From the NCBI RefSeq assembly GCF_049243985.1, contig NC_135381.1, positions 27,948,345 through 28,012,344 on the forward strand: 64,000 nt of DNA. Direction: 5' to 3'. A program made the translations under genes and the position numbers. Of this stretch, positions 10,797 through 22,138 are shown one piece after another (position 1 is the first letter of the stretch; the number at the start of each line of letters is the position of its first letter). The notes beneath the pieces were generated by a model. The model did no database searches and was not told the DNA's origin. It worked only from the letters and a program-made list of their open reading frames with translations. The stretch is from Paroedura picta. Lineage: Eukaryota; Chordata; Lepidosauria; Squamata; Gekkonidae.

Positions 10797-12636
10797 CCAA
10801 TAAAATCAGAGTCCAGTAGCACCTTTAAGAGCAACAAAGATTTATTCAAGGTGTGAGCTTTCGAGTGCAAGCACTCTTTGTCAGACTATGAACTGACCAT
10901 CATAACAGTAGGAATACATAAGCAAAAGTTAATCTTGTTACATTAGTAAACTGTGTCACAGCATCCAAACACAGCCACATGATAACGCCTGCCAAACTGG
11001 CCAATCAAACCCCTCAAAGCCATTTGTAGTTCCAAAGACATATATATATTAGAAATAAAACTGTCAAAGCCAGTGACCCACAGCTCACACCTTACTGCTG
11101 GCCCCATCTGTCTCCATATCAGTATGAAACTTTCTTACAAGTAGAAGCTAAGCTGGCAGCTATCTTGTCATGGGACCAGAAAGTAGAATTCAAAATTACA
11201 TTACATATTACTAACAGTCACATAATCCCAATTAAAATAAATTATGAGGAAGTGGATACACAAGTTACGTAAGGTTAGCATGCATAGTGAGATTAAAAAA
11301 ACCTTTGTCCTTTTTGAGTCCAGGGTATGTCAAAGTATCGAGTGTTGTAATAACTTGCATTTCTGCCATCTCCCTTTCTAGCCTGTTCTTGAAGTTTCTT
11401 TATAATAAAACAGCTACTTTCAGGTCCCTTATATGTCCTGGAAGGTTACAGTGTTCCCCTACAGTAGCGATCCCCAACCTGTGGGCCGCAGACCACATGT
11501 GGTCCTTCGACTAATTAGAGGTGGGCCCCGAAGGACGGCTTCTCCCTCCCCCCGGCCCTTTACTTCAGCCCCCCCAGCCCTTTAAAACACACTTCATTGT
11601 TGTGGCGTGTCTGTATCTTATTTTGAAGGGATGTTTAAACATTACCATAGCGATCAGAGAGCACTAGGGCAGTGGTTGAGAGTAGAGGAGGAAACTACCC
11701 CCCCCACCGGGCCTCAGCGGTCCCCAGTGTTGAGCGGTCCCCAGTTATAAAAAGGTTAGGGACCACTGCCCTACAGGTTTTTCAGTCTTGTGGCTTTTGA
11801 TGTCAGACTTGTGTCCATTAATTCTTTGGCCTGTTTGCCCTATGTGGAGAACAGAAGGACATTGTTGGCACTTGATGGCATATACCAAGTTGGAAGATGA
11901 GCTGGTATATAAGCCTTTGATGGTGTAGGTGACGTTGTTAGGTCCAGTAATTGTGGCATTGGAGTGTATATGGCAGAAAAGTTGGCATCTGGATTTGTTG
12001 CAAGCTCTAGTACCAGTGTCCATGTTCACATTCGATGCTGCATTGTTGTGGGTGAGTTGTTTGAGATTGGGGGTGGGGGCTGTCTGTGTGAAAGAAAAGG
12101 TTTACCCCCCCCCCCAGTACTTGGGAAAGAGAACTGTCATTATCCAGTAGGGGTTGTAAGTCACTGGTGATGTGTTGTACTGTCTTGAGCTGAGAGCTAT
12201 ATGTAACCACAAGTGGTGTTCTGTTTTCTCTTTTGGGTCTGTCTTGTAACAGGTTTTCTCTCAGTATCCTTCTGGCTTTGTTAATCTGTTCTTTGACATC
12301 ACTGGCTGGTATTTTAGTTCCAAAAAGGTTTGTTGTAGATCATTTAGATAGGAATCTCTGTCCGTGGGATTGGAGCAGATGCGGTTATAACGTAGGGCCA
12401 GGCTGTATACAATGGATTGTTTGGTATGTTCAGGATGGTAGCTGGAGGCATGCAGGTATGTTTGCCGGTCAGTAGGCTTCCGGTATAAGGTAGTCCCTAG
12501 GCATCCATTGTTTATTCTTACAGTTGTGTTCAGAAAATGTATTTCTTGCGTAGATTGGTTCATTGTCAGGTTGATAGTGGGGTGAAAGTCATTGTATACC
12601 TGGTGGAAAGTATCCAGGGCCTCTTTACCATGTGTC
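10797..12636 (-). mobile_element. Penelope-like element (Neptune type), minus-strand copy: RT C-terminus, GIY-YIG endonuclease, 3' tail
   Basis: Read on the minus strand it gives an RT C-terminal segment (12683-12261, with LYRKPTDRQTYLHASSYHP and RYNRICSNPTDRDSYLNDL), then a linker and endonuclease segment (12029-11745) with CNKSRCQLF, VYAIKCQQCPSV and HIGQTGQR, the Cys-rich linker plus GIY-YIG core of Neptune/Penelope elements. It ends in a tail with 'ggtgctactggactctg'-type sequence at 10797-10895. A hAT element is nested at 11465-11768. The copy is 5'-truncated and not intact. It meets a plus-strand copy head to head at 12637. Confidence 0.85.
11465..11768. mobile_element. hAT MITE with perfect 8-bp target duplication, nested in the Penelope-like element
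   Basis: Termini are 'tagcgatccccaacctgtgg' on the left and 'ggttagggaccactg' on the right. The 8-bp duplication CCCTACAG lies at 11457-11464 and 11769-11776. The same family recurs in opposite orientation at 32519-32887 and 38377-38798. It inserted after the Penelope-like copy and is therefore younger. Confidence 0.9.
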
Positions 12637-12704
12637 TGGACACATGGTAAAGAAGCCCTGGATACTTTCCACCAGGCATACAATGACTTTCACCCCACTA
12701 TCAA
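12571..12704. repeat. 66-bp near-perfect inverted repeat at the Penelope head-to-head junction
   Basis: The left arm 12571-12636 and right arm 12639-12704 are almost exact reverse complements around a 2-base spacer at 12637-12638 (centre 'catgtgtctggacacatg'). Both arms come from the same RT segment (encoding KEALDTFHQ). This marks where the minus-strand and plus-strand copies meet. Confidence 0.9.
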
Positions 12705-13018
12705 ACTGTGTCACAGATCCACACACAGCCGTGGATCAATGGCTTTGACAGTTTTATTTCTGATATATATCTTAGTGAACTACAAATGGGTTCGAGGGAT
12801 CTGATTGGCTGGTTTGGCAGGAAATTATCAAGTGGCTGTGTGTGGATGCTGTGACATAGTTTACTAATGTAACAGGATTAACGTTTGCTTATATATTCCT
12901 ACTGTTATGATGGTCAGTTCTTAGTCTGACGAAAAGTGCTTGCACTTGAAAGCTCGCACCTTGAATAAATCTTTGTTGGTCTTAAAGTTGCTTCCGGACT
13001 CTGATTTTATTGTGTTCC
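12637..13018 (+). mobile_element. Penelope-like element, plus-strand short copy (RT stub plus 3' tail)
   Basis: After the 66-bp RT stub the sequence passes directly to the 3' region. From 12705 to 13018 it is the reverse complement of 10797-11090 (shared 'gctttgacagttttatttct', 'agtttactaatgtaacagga', 'aaagctcgcaccttgaataa'). The whole locus therefore ends in inverted terminal copies of about 290 bp with the 3' ends facing outward. Confidence 0.8.
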
Positions 13019-13445
13019 TGATTAGATTAGTCTAAACCCAAAAGGCCTAAAAAAAAGCCATCTAAATTTAGCCAAACTAACCAGAAATAAAAATTAACTA
13101 CCCTGACCCTAAAGTAAGCCACAAAAGAAAAACTTTGAATGGAATGGAACAGAAACATATTCAGACAACAACATAACCAACCATAATGACCAGACAGAGG
13201 AAGGAAGAAAAAAAAACTATACAATACAAGCAAGGTAAAAAGAAGAAAGGAAAAAGGGAAGAAAAACTGTGGAAGAGAAATCAACAGCAGAATCAAACAA
13301 CAACAAAATAAAAAGAAATAAATACCCACCACTATGCTGCCTGCTCCAGCCCCGTAACCTCCCTGCCGCTGCCAACCCAGGCCAATCATAGCCCCCACTG
13401 TAGAAATTAATGCATGCCTATCCACCAGACCAAGAGTGGTAAAGG
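13019..13445. other. Intergenic, unassigned
   Basis: A-rich stretch with no recognised family. The 153-codon minus-strand open frame 13027-13488 is a low-complexity run of aromatic and leucine residues and is not supported as a gene. Confidence 0.45.
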
Positions 13446-13712
13446 CAGAGTGGTAAGGCAGCAGACTGCAGTCTGAAGCTCTGCCCATGAGGCTGGGAGT
13501 TCAATCCCAGCAGCCGGCTCAAGGTTGATTCAGCCTTCCGTCCTTCCGAGGTCAGTAAAATGAGTACCCAGCTTGCTGGGGGGTAAACGGTAATGACTGG
13601 GGAAGGGCACTGGCAAACCACCCCGTATTGAGTCTGCCATGAAAACACTAGAGGGTGTCACCCCAAGGGTCAGACATGACCCTGTGCTTGCATAGGGGAT
13701 ACCTTTACCTTT
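13446..13712 (+). mobile_element. tRNA-derived SINE (Sauria-SINE-like)
   Basis: Starts with a tRNA-like head ('cagagtggtaaggcagcag') and has a pol III B box variant ('gagttcaatcccagcag'). The body has 'actggcaaaccaccccgtat' and 'ttgagtctgccatgaaaac', and the tail is 'gcataggggatacctttacc' plus 't'. Four copies of this family lie in the window (also 30671, 41097 and 59490). The 3' part resembles BovB ('gggtcagacatgaccc'), consistent with BovB-driven mobilisation. Confidence 0.8.
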
Positions 13713-13849
13713 ATCCACCAGACCACCCACAGGAAGGACCATCACCCAACACCACACCCAAGTCCAAGAACAAAACTCCAGAATCAACAATTCCCAATAT
13801 ACAATTCCCAGTAAGAGTTGAGCTGAGGCTCCCTCAGAAACATTAGCCA

Positions 13850-14510
13850 GCTGCCTGGAAGCAGTGATGGGGTGGCTTAAGCAGAGTCGTCTGAAGTTCA
13901 ACCCTTACAAGACAAAGGTCCTGTGGCTGGGCAGGTAATGTTCAAGCGAGGAAGCACGCCTACCCAACCTAGATGCACATGGTCTGTGCCCAGTATTGGG
14001 ATCACCTCTCCGCCTACATGCTTCAAAGAGCCTTGCGTTGTACCACCTCCAACCTCCTGGTGGTCCCTGGCTCCAAGGAAGCCCACTTGACCTCAACCAG
14101 GGCCTGAGCTTTCTCCATCCTGGCCCCCACCTGGTGGAACGAGCACCCAGAAGAGATCAGGGCCCTGAGGGAACTTGAACAGTTCCGCAGGGCATGCAAA
14201 AAGGAGCTCCTCTGCCAGGCATTTGGTTGAGGTCGATCTAACCCACCACCTCCCATTGGCCCTCAAGCCTCCCTCTTACAACGACCACTACAAATTTGCC
14301 CAACCCACTGGACCTCAATATGAGTTGAACTGATGCTCTTTGCTGTTACCATCATTCTTTAATGTTATTGTTGTTATTATGTTAATGTTATTGTTGTTCA
14401 CCTCGTTATTACTACAAATGGAGTTACCTGTAGCGTTTCTTGTTTCATGTAAACCACTCTGAGCCTTCAGGGAGGGTGGTATTTGAATGAACAAATGAAC
14501 GAACCTGTTT
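13850..14510 (+). mobile_element. L2-like LINE 3' end
   Basis: Same phrases as the copy at 5030 ('ttgacctcaaccagggcctg', 'cacctggtggaacgagcacc', 'gccaggcatttggttgagg') and a 3'UTR ending 'aaaccactctgagccttcag' with a 'gaatgaacaaatgaacgaac' tail. Frames are decayed. Confidence 0.7.
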
Positions 14511-14849
14511 CAGCTCTCACACCTGGATGTGAGGACAAAGTGACTCTTGTTTTTACACTGTTCTGGGATGAAACATGTATACTGTGGGAAAGTGGGATTG
14601 GTACCTAAATCTTGGTTTACAGGGGGAAGTCTGAAGGTATATCTGCCCAAGTTTTCTATTGTTCCTTGTCTTCAACAATGCCTATCAGTGACACTGACAA
14701 CCTGTAGCTGCTACCCTGTTGCCATAATAAAGACTACTGGTTTTCCCAATACTTGGGACTCCTATGTGTCTGTCTTAGAGGGCCTCATCTTGGGACTGCA
14801 TCCCACGGTCATGACAAAAAGTCAGCTCTCAACATAATAAAGTTTCTTT

Positions 14850-15115
14850 GCACTAAGGGAGGCCACTCTATTCCTGCAACACTTGAATTATTCCAGGCTA
14901 AATCCCTAGTACAATTGCTACATAGGATCCATCTTGGATCTCTCAAAGCCTGTACATTTCCTTTGGACAAATTCAGTTGAAATACCTGAGAGCCTTTCTT
15001 CAAACACCCAGATGCATCTCAAATGTCATGATACAACTCAAAACTGCCATGTTAAGAGTCAAAGTAATGGTCTGCCTTATGTCCTTATATTTTTGGCTCA
15101 AAATAAACTCAAAGA
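14850..15115 (+). mobile_element. R4-like LINE fragment
   Basis: The plus-strand frame gives KGGHSIPATLELFQAKSL and LHRIHLGSLKACTFPLDKF, similar to the post-RT region of the larger copy at 54561-55915 (HQKDKKILPVSLEIHDAKI). The reading frame is broken. Family assignment is by resemblance only. Confidence 0.5.
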
Positions 15116-15300
15116 CGACTCTGCTGATGATCCTGGGTCCCTGGGAAGCATGCCTGGCCTCAACCAGGGCCAGGCCTTTTCAATCCTGGCCCCTACCTGG
15201 TGGAATGAGATCCCTGAAGAACTGTGGGACCTGTCAGAGCTCTCCGAGTTCCACTGGGCCTTTAGCGGAACTTCTGCCAGGTGTTTGAGGCTCTCTCCCG
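15116..15300 (+). mobile_element. L2-like LINE fragment
   Basis: Short segment with 'tggcctcaaccagggccagg' and 'cctacctggtggaatgagat', directly abutting the R4-like fragment. Too short to place further. Confidence 0.6.
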
Positions 15301-16600
15301 TCAGGGCTGGGACCAGGATTAGACTGGCCTCAAATCTGCAAGAGGATCTATTCCTATAACATCAGCACAAGTCTCCCCCATCCTATATTGGTGTATTTGG
15401 TTTTTCTTACCTGAATGCAGAACTTTACATTTGTCCCTATTGAACTTCATTTTATTCAGTTTAACATGGAGTTTTTTTTAATGCAAAGCTAGGAGGTACA
15501 GCCCTTGCTACTACCTCTTCCTCATCCTCCAGTATGTATGAACTACCAAGGCTAGCTATGACATATGTGTGCATCATATTTAGACCATGTCAGTATAATC
15601 ATAAACAGAGTAAGCCTATTTACTAAAAAGGACTTAGGTATAATCCTGATCAGGATCCTATTTGGTCCCTGGGGGCAAGAGAATGAGATGATAGCAGGTA
15701 AAACAGATTGTGGGAGCAATCCTAAACAGGTCTCCTCGGATGTCACTTCCATGTTAGGTTGCAATCCTATACCCTTTCAGAGTGCAGGTGCTGGATGTTT
15801 CCATCTTTGAATGTTCCTTCACATTGCAATTGTCTACACAAACATAAAAGGAGCACAGTGGGATTTTAAACAGAAGCAAGCATTAGGACATGGGCCTTCT
15901 GATCTTCTCCATGTCCTCTGATGTAGTGCCATGCTTTCTATCCATTCAGGTAAGCCTGGATTTACCAATAGGCTAGGTAGGCTGAAACCTAGGGATTCAA
16001 AATCTAGAGGGCCTCCCCAGCCTAAGGTGTATAATATTCTTGACACTGTTTTGGCCTTTCTTACACATGCTATCATAATAAATTGCTATAAACAACCCTT
16101 TAGCCATTTTCCTTGCACTCCATTTCAGAACCATACTGCCTTAAGCCACTAACTCAACACTAGTGTCACCCATGTCATGTTCATTGTAATATTCCATTTT
16201 CTTAAACTGTTTAGGGTAGGCCTGGGCCCTAGGAAGCAAAAGACAACATTGGCTCACATATATTGCTAGCTGCCCCCCCCCTTGCTAGAACCCCACTGAA
16301 TACAGCTCACCGAGTTAAGAGGTTTTTAACCCTAACAATCTTTTGTAAAAAATGGAAGAACTGGAATGTATGCTTATGCTACATTTTTGGACTCCTGTGA
16401 TAGGTCATTCAGAAATCAGAACTGTTACTGAATACATCTGTAAGTGTGCAGTTTACTTCAGGATTTTTAAAGCAACGTTAGAGAAGATTTTTATGAGTTT
16501 GAGCAACAAGCAAAAGCCACCTAGCCAAAAGTCAACTACAGACCTTCACAAGAGTAAGAAAATGGCAAGGAAATGGTAGAAGTGCACCGCTGGTCCTGAT
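15301..16600. other. Intergenic THOC2-XIAP, mostly unassigned
   Basis: Contains short pieces of a general reptile repeat ('tgcaatcctataccctttca', 'gagtaagcctatttact') but no coding exon and no repeat boundaries I can place. Confidence 0.45.
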
Positions 16601-16809
16601 TAAGGTGACCAGATTGTCCCACTTTTGGAGGGACATCTGGGGGCACCTGGAAAATTGTTCTTATGTTGAAATTAAAACATATAACAGTACTATTTTTGCG
16701 TTCTATGAAACTTTTTGTTGCTCCGTATAGACCAAATTTTAAAGCAAGAATGCCCCCCCCCCCAGTCAATGGTGTCCCGCTTTACCAATGTTAAAATCTG
16801 GTCACCTTA
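16601..16809. mobile_element. hAT MITE with perfect 8-bp target duplication
   Basis: Terminal inverted repeats are 'taaggtgaccagat' and 'atctggtcacctta'. The flanking 8-bp duplication GTCCTGAT lies at 16593-16600 and 16810-16817. It is 209 bp with no coding capacity. The 8-bp duplication supports hAT. This is a different family from the 'cagtggtcccc' elements. Confidence 0.85.
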
Positions 16810-17169
16810 GTCCTGATGCTTGGCTTGGACTCCTTTCAAGAGCTACATTTAGGATAACACCAATATTCCCAGATGCACTTTAAGCCTATTTAAAAAGAAG
16901 AGCTACTGCCTACAGGGATGTTACAGAGCTATTAATCTCAACACTTACGTTTTTTAAACTACCATGGTATTTAACAAGAAAATCTTACTATTTTAGAGGA
17001 GGAATTGTTAATTGCAGAATTTGACACACCTGTCATCATCCTCTGCTTTACTCAGTTTTGTTTCAAATACTCCTGCCTCTACCATCTCCCTTTAGTTGTG
17101 AGGGCAGGCGGGGGATTACACTCAGAAGTGTAATAGCCTTGGCCCTAGGGCTTCTCCTAACCTAAATCC
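16810..17169. other. Upstream flank of XIAP, nothing recognised
   Basis: No known repeat or gene is seen before the CpG island begins. Confidence 0.5.
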
Positions 17170-17900
17170 GGCACTGCAGTCAGGTCTAGATCGCCTCGTT
17201 TCGCCAGTATGTGTGTCAACCTGGCTGCTTGAGGAAGAGAGAGAGATCAGCTGTAGTTCGGCCTTTTAATCCGCCGGGTGTCGCTCGGTCCTAGAGGCTT
17301 GTGGCTACTCTCCAGAGCCGCAGGGAGGCGCTTCCCTTTTCCTCCGCCCGGGTCGGACGCTCCCAAGGCCGGGAAAACCGCCATTTTGTCACCTCCACAA
17401 ACCAATTCGTGCAGCCGGTGGCGGAGAAGACGACGGGGATCCTTGGAAGGAGGACAGCACGGTGAGTTCCAACCCAGAGCGCTCCGGTTTGCGGACGAAA
17501 GGGACCCGAGAGCCTGCGCCCATCATACAAGGGATGGGAGGCTGCTGGAGGCAGGCGAGGAAACTCGTCGGTGGGGGAAAGGGTGCCGCACACGCACGCC
17601 CTTCGCCTAATAGTTTAGCAGAGCGGCGGCATTGCTTGCCCAGCCCCGGACAGGAGCTGCTATGGCGAAATCCGCCACCCCTCCCGTTAGGTGAAGGGAA
17701 ATGTGTCCATTTGCAGCACGCCTCGAGCAGGTCCTTTTCTGCACAAGGAGAAAAGCCGGAGCAGGATTCCTCCCTCTCTCGAATCCAGCCCCATGAGAGC
17801 GACGCTTGCACGCGTTCCGCTTCCCCCTTCACGCGTTTGCTTTCCCTTTCCCCTCTGTCTCTTTGGTCAAGTTGACTGATCATATAGTTCTGTGCTGAGT
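17170..17900 (+). promoter_or_regulatory. XIAP: CpG-island promoter of XIAP
   Basis: CpG-rich block about 4.7 kb upstream of the XIAP start codon, with no other gene between. Open frames crossing it (17462-17875 plus, 17389-17910 minus) are GC-driven and have no family features. Confidence 0.8.
17278..17461 (+). other. XIAP: Probable non-coding first exon of XIAP
   Basis: A strong donor ('cagcacg' then 'gtgagt', GT at 17462-17463) lies inside the CpG island, and the next in-sense acceptor with a coding exon is at 22139. Human XIAP also starts with a non-coding exon. The 5' limit given here is only a guess, since the transcription start is not readable. Confidence 0.6.
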
Positions 17901-17953
17901 TACTCCACAAGTTCTCGCTTTAGGATAGGTTTAGAGCGGAACAATTCCGTAGG

Positions 17954-18090
17954 CAGGGGTAGTCCAACCTGCGGTCCTCCAGATGTCCATGGACTACAAT
18001 TCCCATGAGCCCCTGCCAGCGTTTGCTGGCAGGGGCTCATGGGAATTGTAGTCCATGGACATCTGGAGGACCACAGGTTGACTACCCCTG
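17954..18090. mobile_element. 137-bp near-perfect palindromic hAT-type MITE
   Basis: The two halves ('caggggtagtccaacctgcg' outward and 'ggttgactacccctg') are reverse complements through the centre ('gccagcgtttgctggc'), with only a few differences. A 7-bp flank CCGTAGG occurs on both sides. No coding capacity; transcribed as RNA it would form one long hairpin. It sits in XIAP intron 1, just after the CpG island. Confidence 0.8.
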
Positions 18091-21000
18091 CCGTAGGGGA
18101 TTTTCACCGTGAGAATTGCTACTACGCAGACCTATTTGATAGTTTCCGCATGACCTTAACTGCTACACTTTGTCCTATTGGGAAGGATCGACAGTGCCTT
18201 TAAAGAATGGTAAGTTCGTCTCTTCGATTGACAATACTTTTGATAATACGGTGACGCCTGTTAGGTTTGCTGGCTTTAAAAGGGGAGTAGTTTATTTATT
18301 TTATATATATATATTTAAGAATAGGCATTAGCCGCAAGGATTAGATGGAAACGGCCCAGAGCAGCAGTTGCAGGGCTGGGTTTTTTAACTTTTGCTTTTG
18401 CTTTCGTGGTGGCTTCGAGGAGAGAATGGAATGCTTCGCCTCGGGATGATTCAGCAGGGCTGAGTTTAAAGTTGCAGGAACACATCCCCAGGTGGGTTTG
18501 GAAGAAGTATCTCCTTCAGCCTGCAGGGGCAAGGGCTGAGGAGGAAATACCACCTTGATTCTGGGGTGACAAATGACGTCCAACCCCATCCCCACCGTCA
18601 GATGGCTTTTATGCACCATTAATTATTAAAATAAAACAAAATGCAAACTCAGCCTCGCAGTCATCTACACATAACTTACCTAAAAGTCTTCCCTACTTCA
18701 GTGCCCAAGTACACGTGCATAGAATTGGGATGTGAAGAAATTAGAGGGGGGTCAGCTTTTCTGGGCACATTTCTTCTGTATTGTAGTCACTTTTATATAT
18801 TGCGGGGGGGGGGGGGAGGAAACCCTTCCAAGGTTGATTTGCATGTGCAGTCCTGAGTGGCATGTTTCTGGTCTACAAAGCTGAAGAGCAGGTTGTTGAG
18901 CATTGCTGTAGAGCAGAGGAGTAGGCATCTCACCTTCACTTGTGCCTACATCAGCACATGAGGCTGTTTTACTTGCCATCAAGGACATGATCTTGCCCTG
19001 GCATCGCTGCTGAAATCAACAGTGCAATAAAAGACAGCAGGCATTGGCTTATGTCAGTCATCACCTCCAAGACCTGAACAGCCACCAGCCAAGTCTGAGG
19101 CAGATACCTGAGAAGCTAGTACCAGTACTGGGGCTTTGCATGCTCCAGTAGGCCCCCTCCTCCTATTTTTGCTGGTGCACGAACACCTTCACATGTACAT
19201 GCTAAAAATGGGGGGGGGGGCTTTGGGTTGCCCACTCCTGCTGTACCAGCTCATGTGAGACAAGTACGGCAGGGCTTCCAGAACAAACAAGACTCCAGTC
19301 TAGCATTTTTCCCCCGTCAATCTAATTTTCGAAACATCTAAAAAGTTTATGGTGGCATTAAATTGCTGCCGTCAAACAAGTCTTCAGATATGTCTCACAC
19401 TGGCAATTTGCTTCTATAAGCCTTTTTAAAAAATTGGTAGCTTGTACGTTTAATTTGAGGCAGTTGCTGCCATATACTTACTTTGTCACCCAACATATTT
19501 GTTGTTCTAATATATTTTATGTTATTCTTTACACAGCAGGTTTATTTTACAGGGAATCAAACAAGTTTCCCAGCTTGCATTTGGAATAAAGTAAAAATCA
19601 GATCTACGTGGATCCTCCACTGTTTAAAATTGAATAACAAATCTGGTATAAAATTGCATGTGAAAGACAGGACTATAGACTGGATCACAAACAAAATGGA
19701 TTCAACATTTTGGGGCACTACAGCAGCCCAAAAATGTGAATCCAACAGTTGGATCCTTATGAATTCATATGATTTTTTGAAATGGAATAAAACTACTTTC
19801 ATGCTGTACACTATGTCAGAGTATAGGCAACACCACAAAAATCATGCATTCACAGCGTTGTGGTGCCGGACTAGCACAAGAACATAGTTGAATCCTCAAT
19901 AATTTTGCATTATCATCCCAAACTGAGCATAAGATCACTGATTGTATCAATAGCCACAGCATACACCAGAAAAATCATAGATCCACACCTGCTTGGCAAA
20001 TACCAGGGAGCAAAGGCGTCACTTCAAAGCATGGATCCTGAGGGTTTTCTCATCCAGTCACCCCAAACCCACCATCAAATCACACAGCAAATCACAACCC
20101 AAATCACCCACAGTATAGTATTGAGCTGTCTAAATCAATTCTGATGCATCCAAATTGATTTGGATACATTTCAGTTCATAATACAATAAGTTAATCATTC
20201 ACCAACATTTGGATTTTTATTCTATGTAAACCATTTTAGAAGTGGCATTCCTTCCAGTATATGTGTGTGCGCCTGTGTGTGTGCGCCGGTTGACGCATCG
20301 ATACCCACGCCTCCCCTCCCCCCTGCGACGCGGTGCTGGCTGCTTTGGGCATGTGCAGCCGCTTCGGATGCCCAAGCGCCCAACTCTAATACGGGATCAC
20401 CAGGAATGCTTTTCTTACGTGTTTTTCCGAAATACCTATTATCTAAATTACATGCTTTTTTGGGGACACATTTTTACCGAAAGGATATTTAATTGCTTAG
20501 CTGGTTAATCAGCTAAATAAATGTTGCAGACTAGCTGTTTTGTTGTTTTTAGATACTGTGGTTAGAGAACAATCCAGAAACCCTCAGATCAATTTAACTG
20601 AAATAAATTGACTGTATCAGGATAAAATGCTTTTAAATATCCTCTCTTGGTTGGCAGCTGGTATAGTTGACCTTTCTGCAGCTGCGCAGGCTTACCATTT
20701 CAACAAATTAAGAGCTTTAGTTATGATTTCAGGCATTCTACAACTCAGAGTCTAAACAGTAATCTAATTCTTAAAAATAGGCTGACTCCGGATGATGCCT
20801 GAAAGATAAAGCCACTTGTCTGTCCAGCAAACTAAGTACAACACTCCATTATGTTGTTTTGCTATTCAGTGTAATAATATAACCTGCTTTGAAAACTTTA
20901 CATTTACAGCCTGCTTCCGGGTAATTTCTAATATGAATGATGAGAGCAGAGAGCAATGAACTTTCATTGACTGAAATAAACAGTGATCAGTGAAGTTACC

Positions 21001-21310
21001 CAGTATGTATTATGGCTGCCTTCACAGTATAATGATAATCACTGTGACATGAAGATGCAGCCACCTTGTGGCAACCTCAGGAGCATGGGGCTTTCAAGTG
21101 AAGGAAAAGAGTGAGATTGTTTTACCATTGCCTTTTTCTGCATAGCAGCCCCTTTCTTCCTTGGTCTCCATCCTAGTGCTAACCATGGCTGACCCTGCTG
21201 AGCTTCCAAGCACTGATTATATCAGGCTAAATTGGGATGTCAGGCTTCTTGCCTATAAATGTCATGTGATTTGGGGACTCTGTGATAGCAGAATGTGTAT
21301 CACTGTCACC
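18091..21310. other. XIAP intron 1, unassigned
   Basis: Contains homopolymer G tracts near 18803 and 19209. The 134-codon frame at 19483-19887 shows no family motif. No splice-bounded coding exon was found. Confidence 0.45.
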
Positions 21311-21319
21311 AAGTCATCC

Positions 21320-21430
21320 GCTGTCACTGAGCATTATGTGGTGGTTAGAATGTGTGAGCAGGAGCTAGAGATCCAGGTTCAAATTCTTGGGAAGAAATGT
21401 GGGATATAAATGAAGTAATAAAAATAAAAC
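21320..21430 (+). mobile_element. MIR-like SINE fragment
   Basis: 'atgtggtggttagaatgtgt', a B-box-like 'caggttcaaattc', and an ending 'atgtgggatataaatgaagt'. This matches the start and end phrases of the fuller copy at 57765-57990. Confidence 0.55.
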
Positions 21431-22138
21431 ATATGTAATAATCTATTGGGTTTTGTGCTTGTCTTTTTGGTTTACAAATAAGCATGTAATTTTTGAAGCC
21501 TTTAGTTATTACCACTTTTCAAGGCCACTGTATAAAGTATATTGAAGAATTCTATTAGGGAGCTATCCTAAGCAGATAGGAGTAAGTCTCATGGAAAATG
21601 TGTTTGGGTTGTAGCTCTTGTTTTCTTTATCACTTCAAAAATAATAATCTTGTCTTTATGTAATGAGTTTATAAAATAAATGTATAGTGATATAAAACAT
21701 GCCTGTATAAAATTCTTATTTGTATAAAGATTTTAGTTTAAATTGGAGTCATATTTAGATAATTATCAACCTAATCATGTTTCTACAGGGCTTTCTTACA
21801 GCATTGTAAATGTTTGTCCATTTTAGCATATGTGCGTTTTAGCATATTTCACTCTTCTCTCCACCACTTTAATACAGTAAATTTGAGTTATGATGTAATA
21901 CATACTCAAGTCTTACTAATGTTGTAACAAAATTGACTAATGTAATCCTGTATTGTAATGTAAAAGATGTAAATCTCTGAGCTTTGTTCTTTTTTGTATA
22001 ATCACTTTCTTAAAAATGTTAATATAATTAATATAATGCATTGCTAATGGGGTACACATTTGGGTTTGTCACTCTGTGATAACAGGCTATTAAACAAACT
22101 TTAAAATAATTTCTAAACTTGCATGTGTTCTTATATAG
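21431..22138. other. XIAP intron 1, 3' part
   Basis: AT-rich. It ends with acceptor 'gttcttatatag' at 22138. The pyrimidine tract here is weak for a constitutive acceptor. The human XIAP region just upstream of the ATG, once described as an IRES, is pyrimidine-rich; no comparable long tract is obvious. Confidence 0.5.

Noticed and set aside
12106-12115. Poly-C/poly-G tracts (also near 18803, 32800, 34783, 38700, 45449) as signals
   Set aside because: Simple homopolymers common in this genome, several inside MITEs; no evidence of function and prone to sequencing error.
13027-13488. 153-codon minus-strand frame with membrane-like composition
   Set aside because: Low-complexity Phe/Leu/Tyr run translated from an A-rich plus strand; no start context, no homologous motif.
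19483-19887. 134-codon frame in XIAP intron 1 as an extra gene
   Set aside because: No splice context, no recognisable domain and AT-rich composition; the minus strand is equally open.
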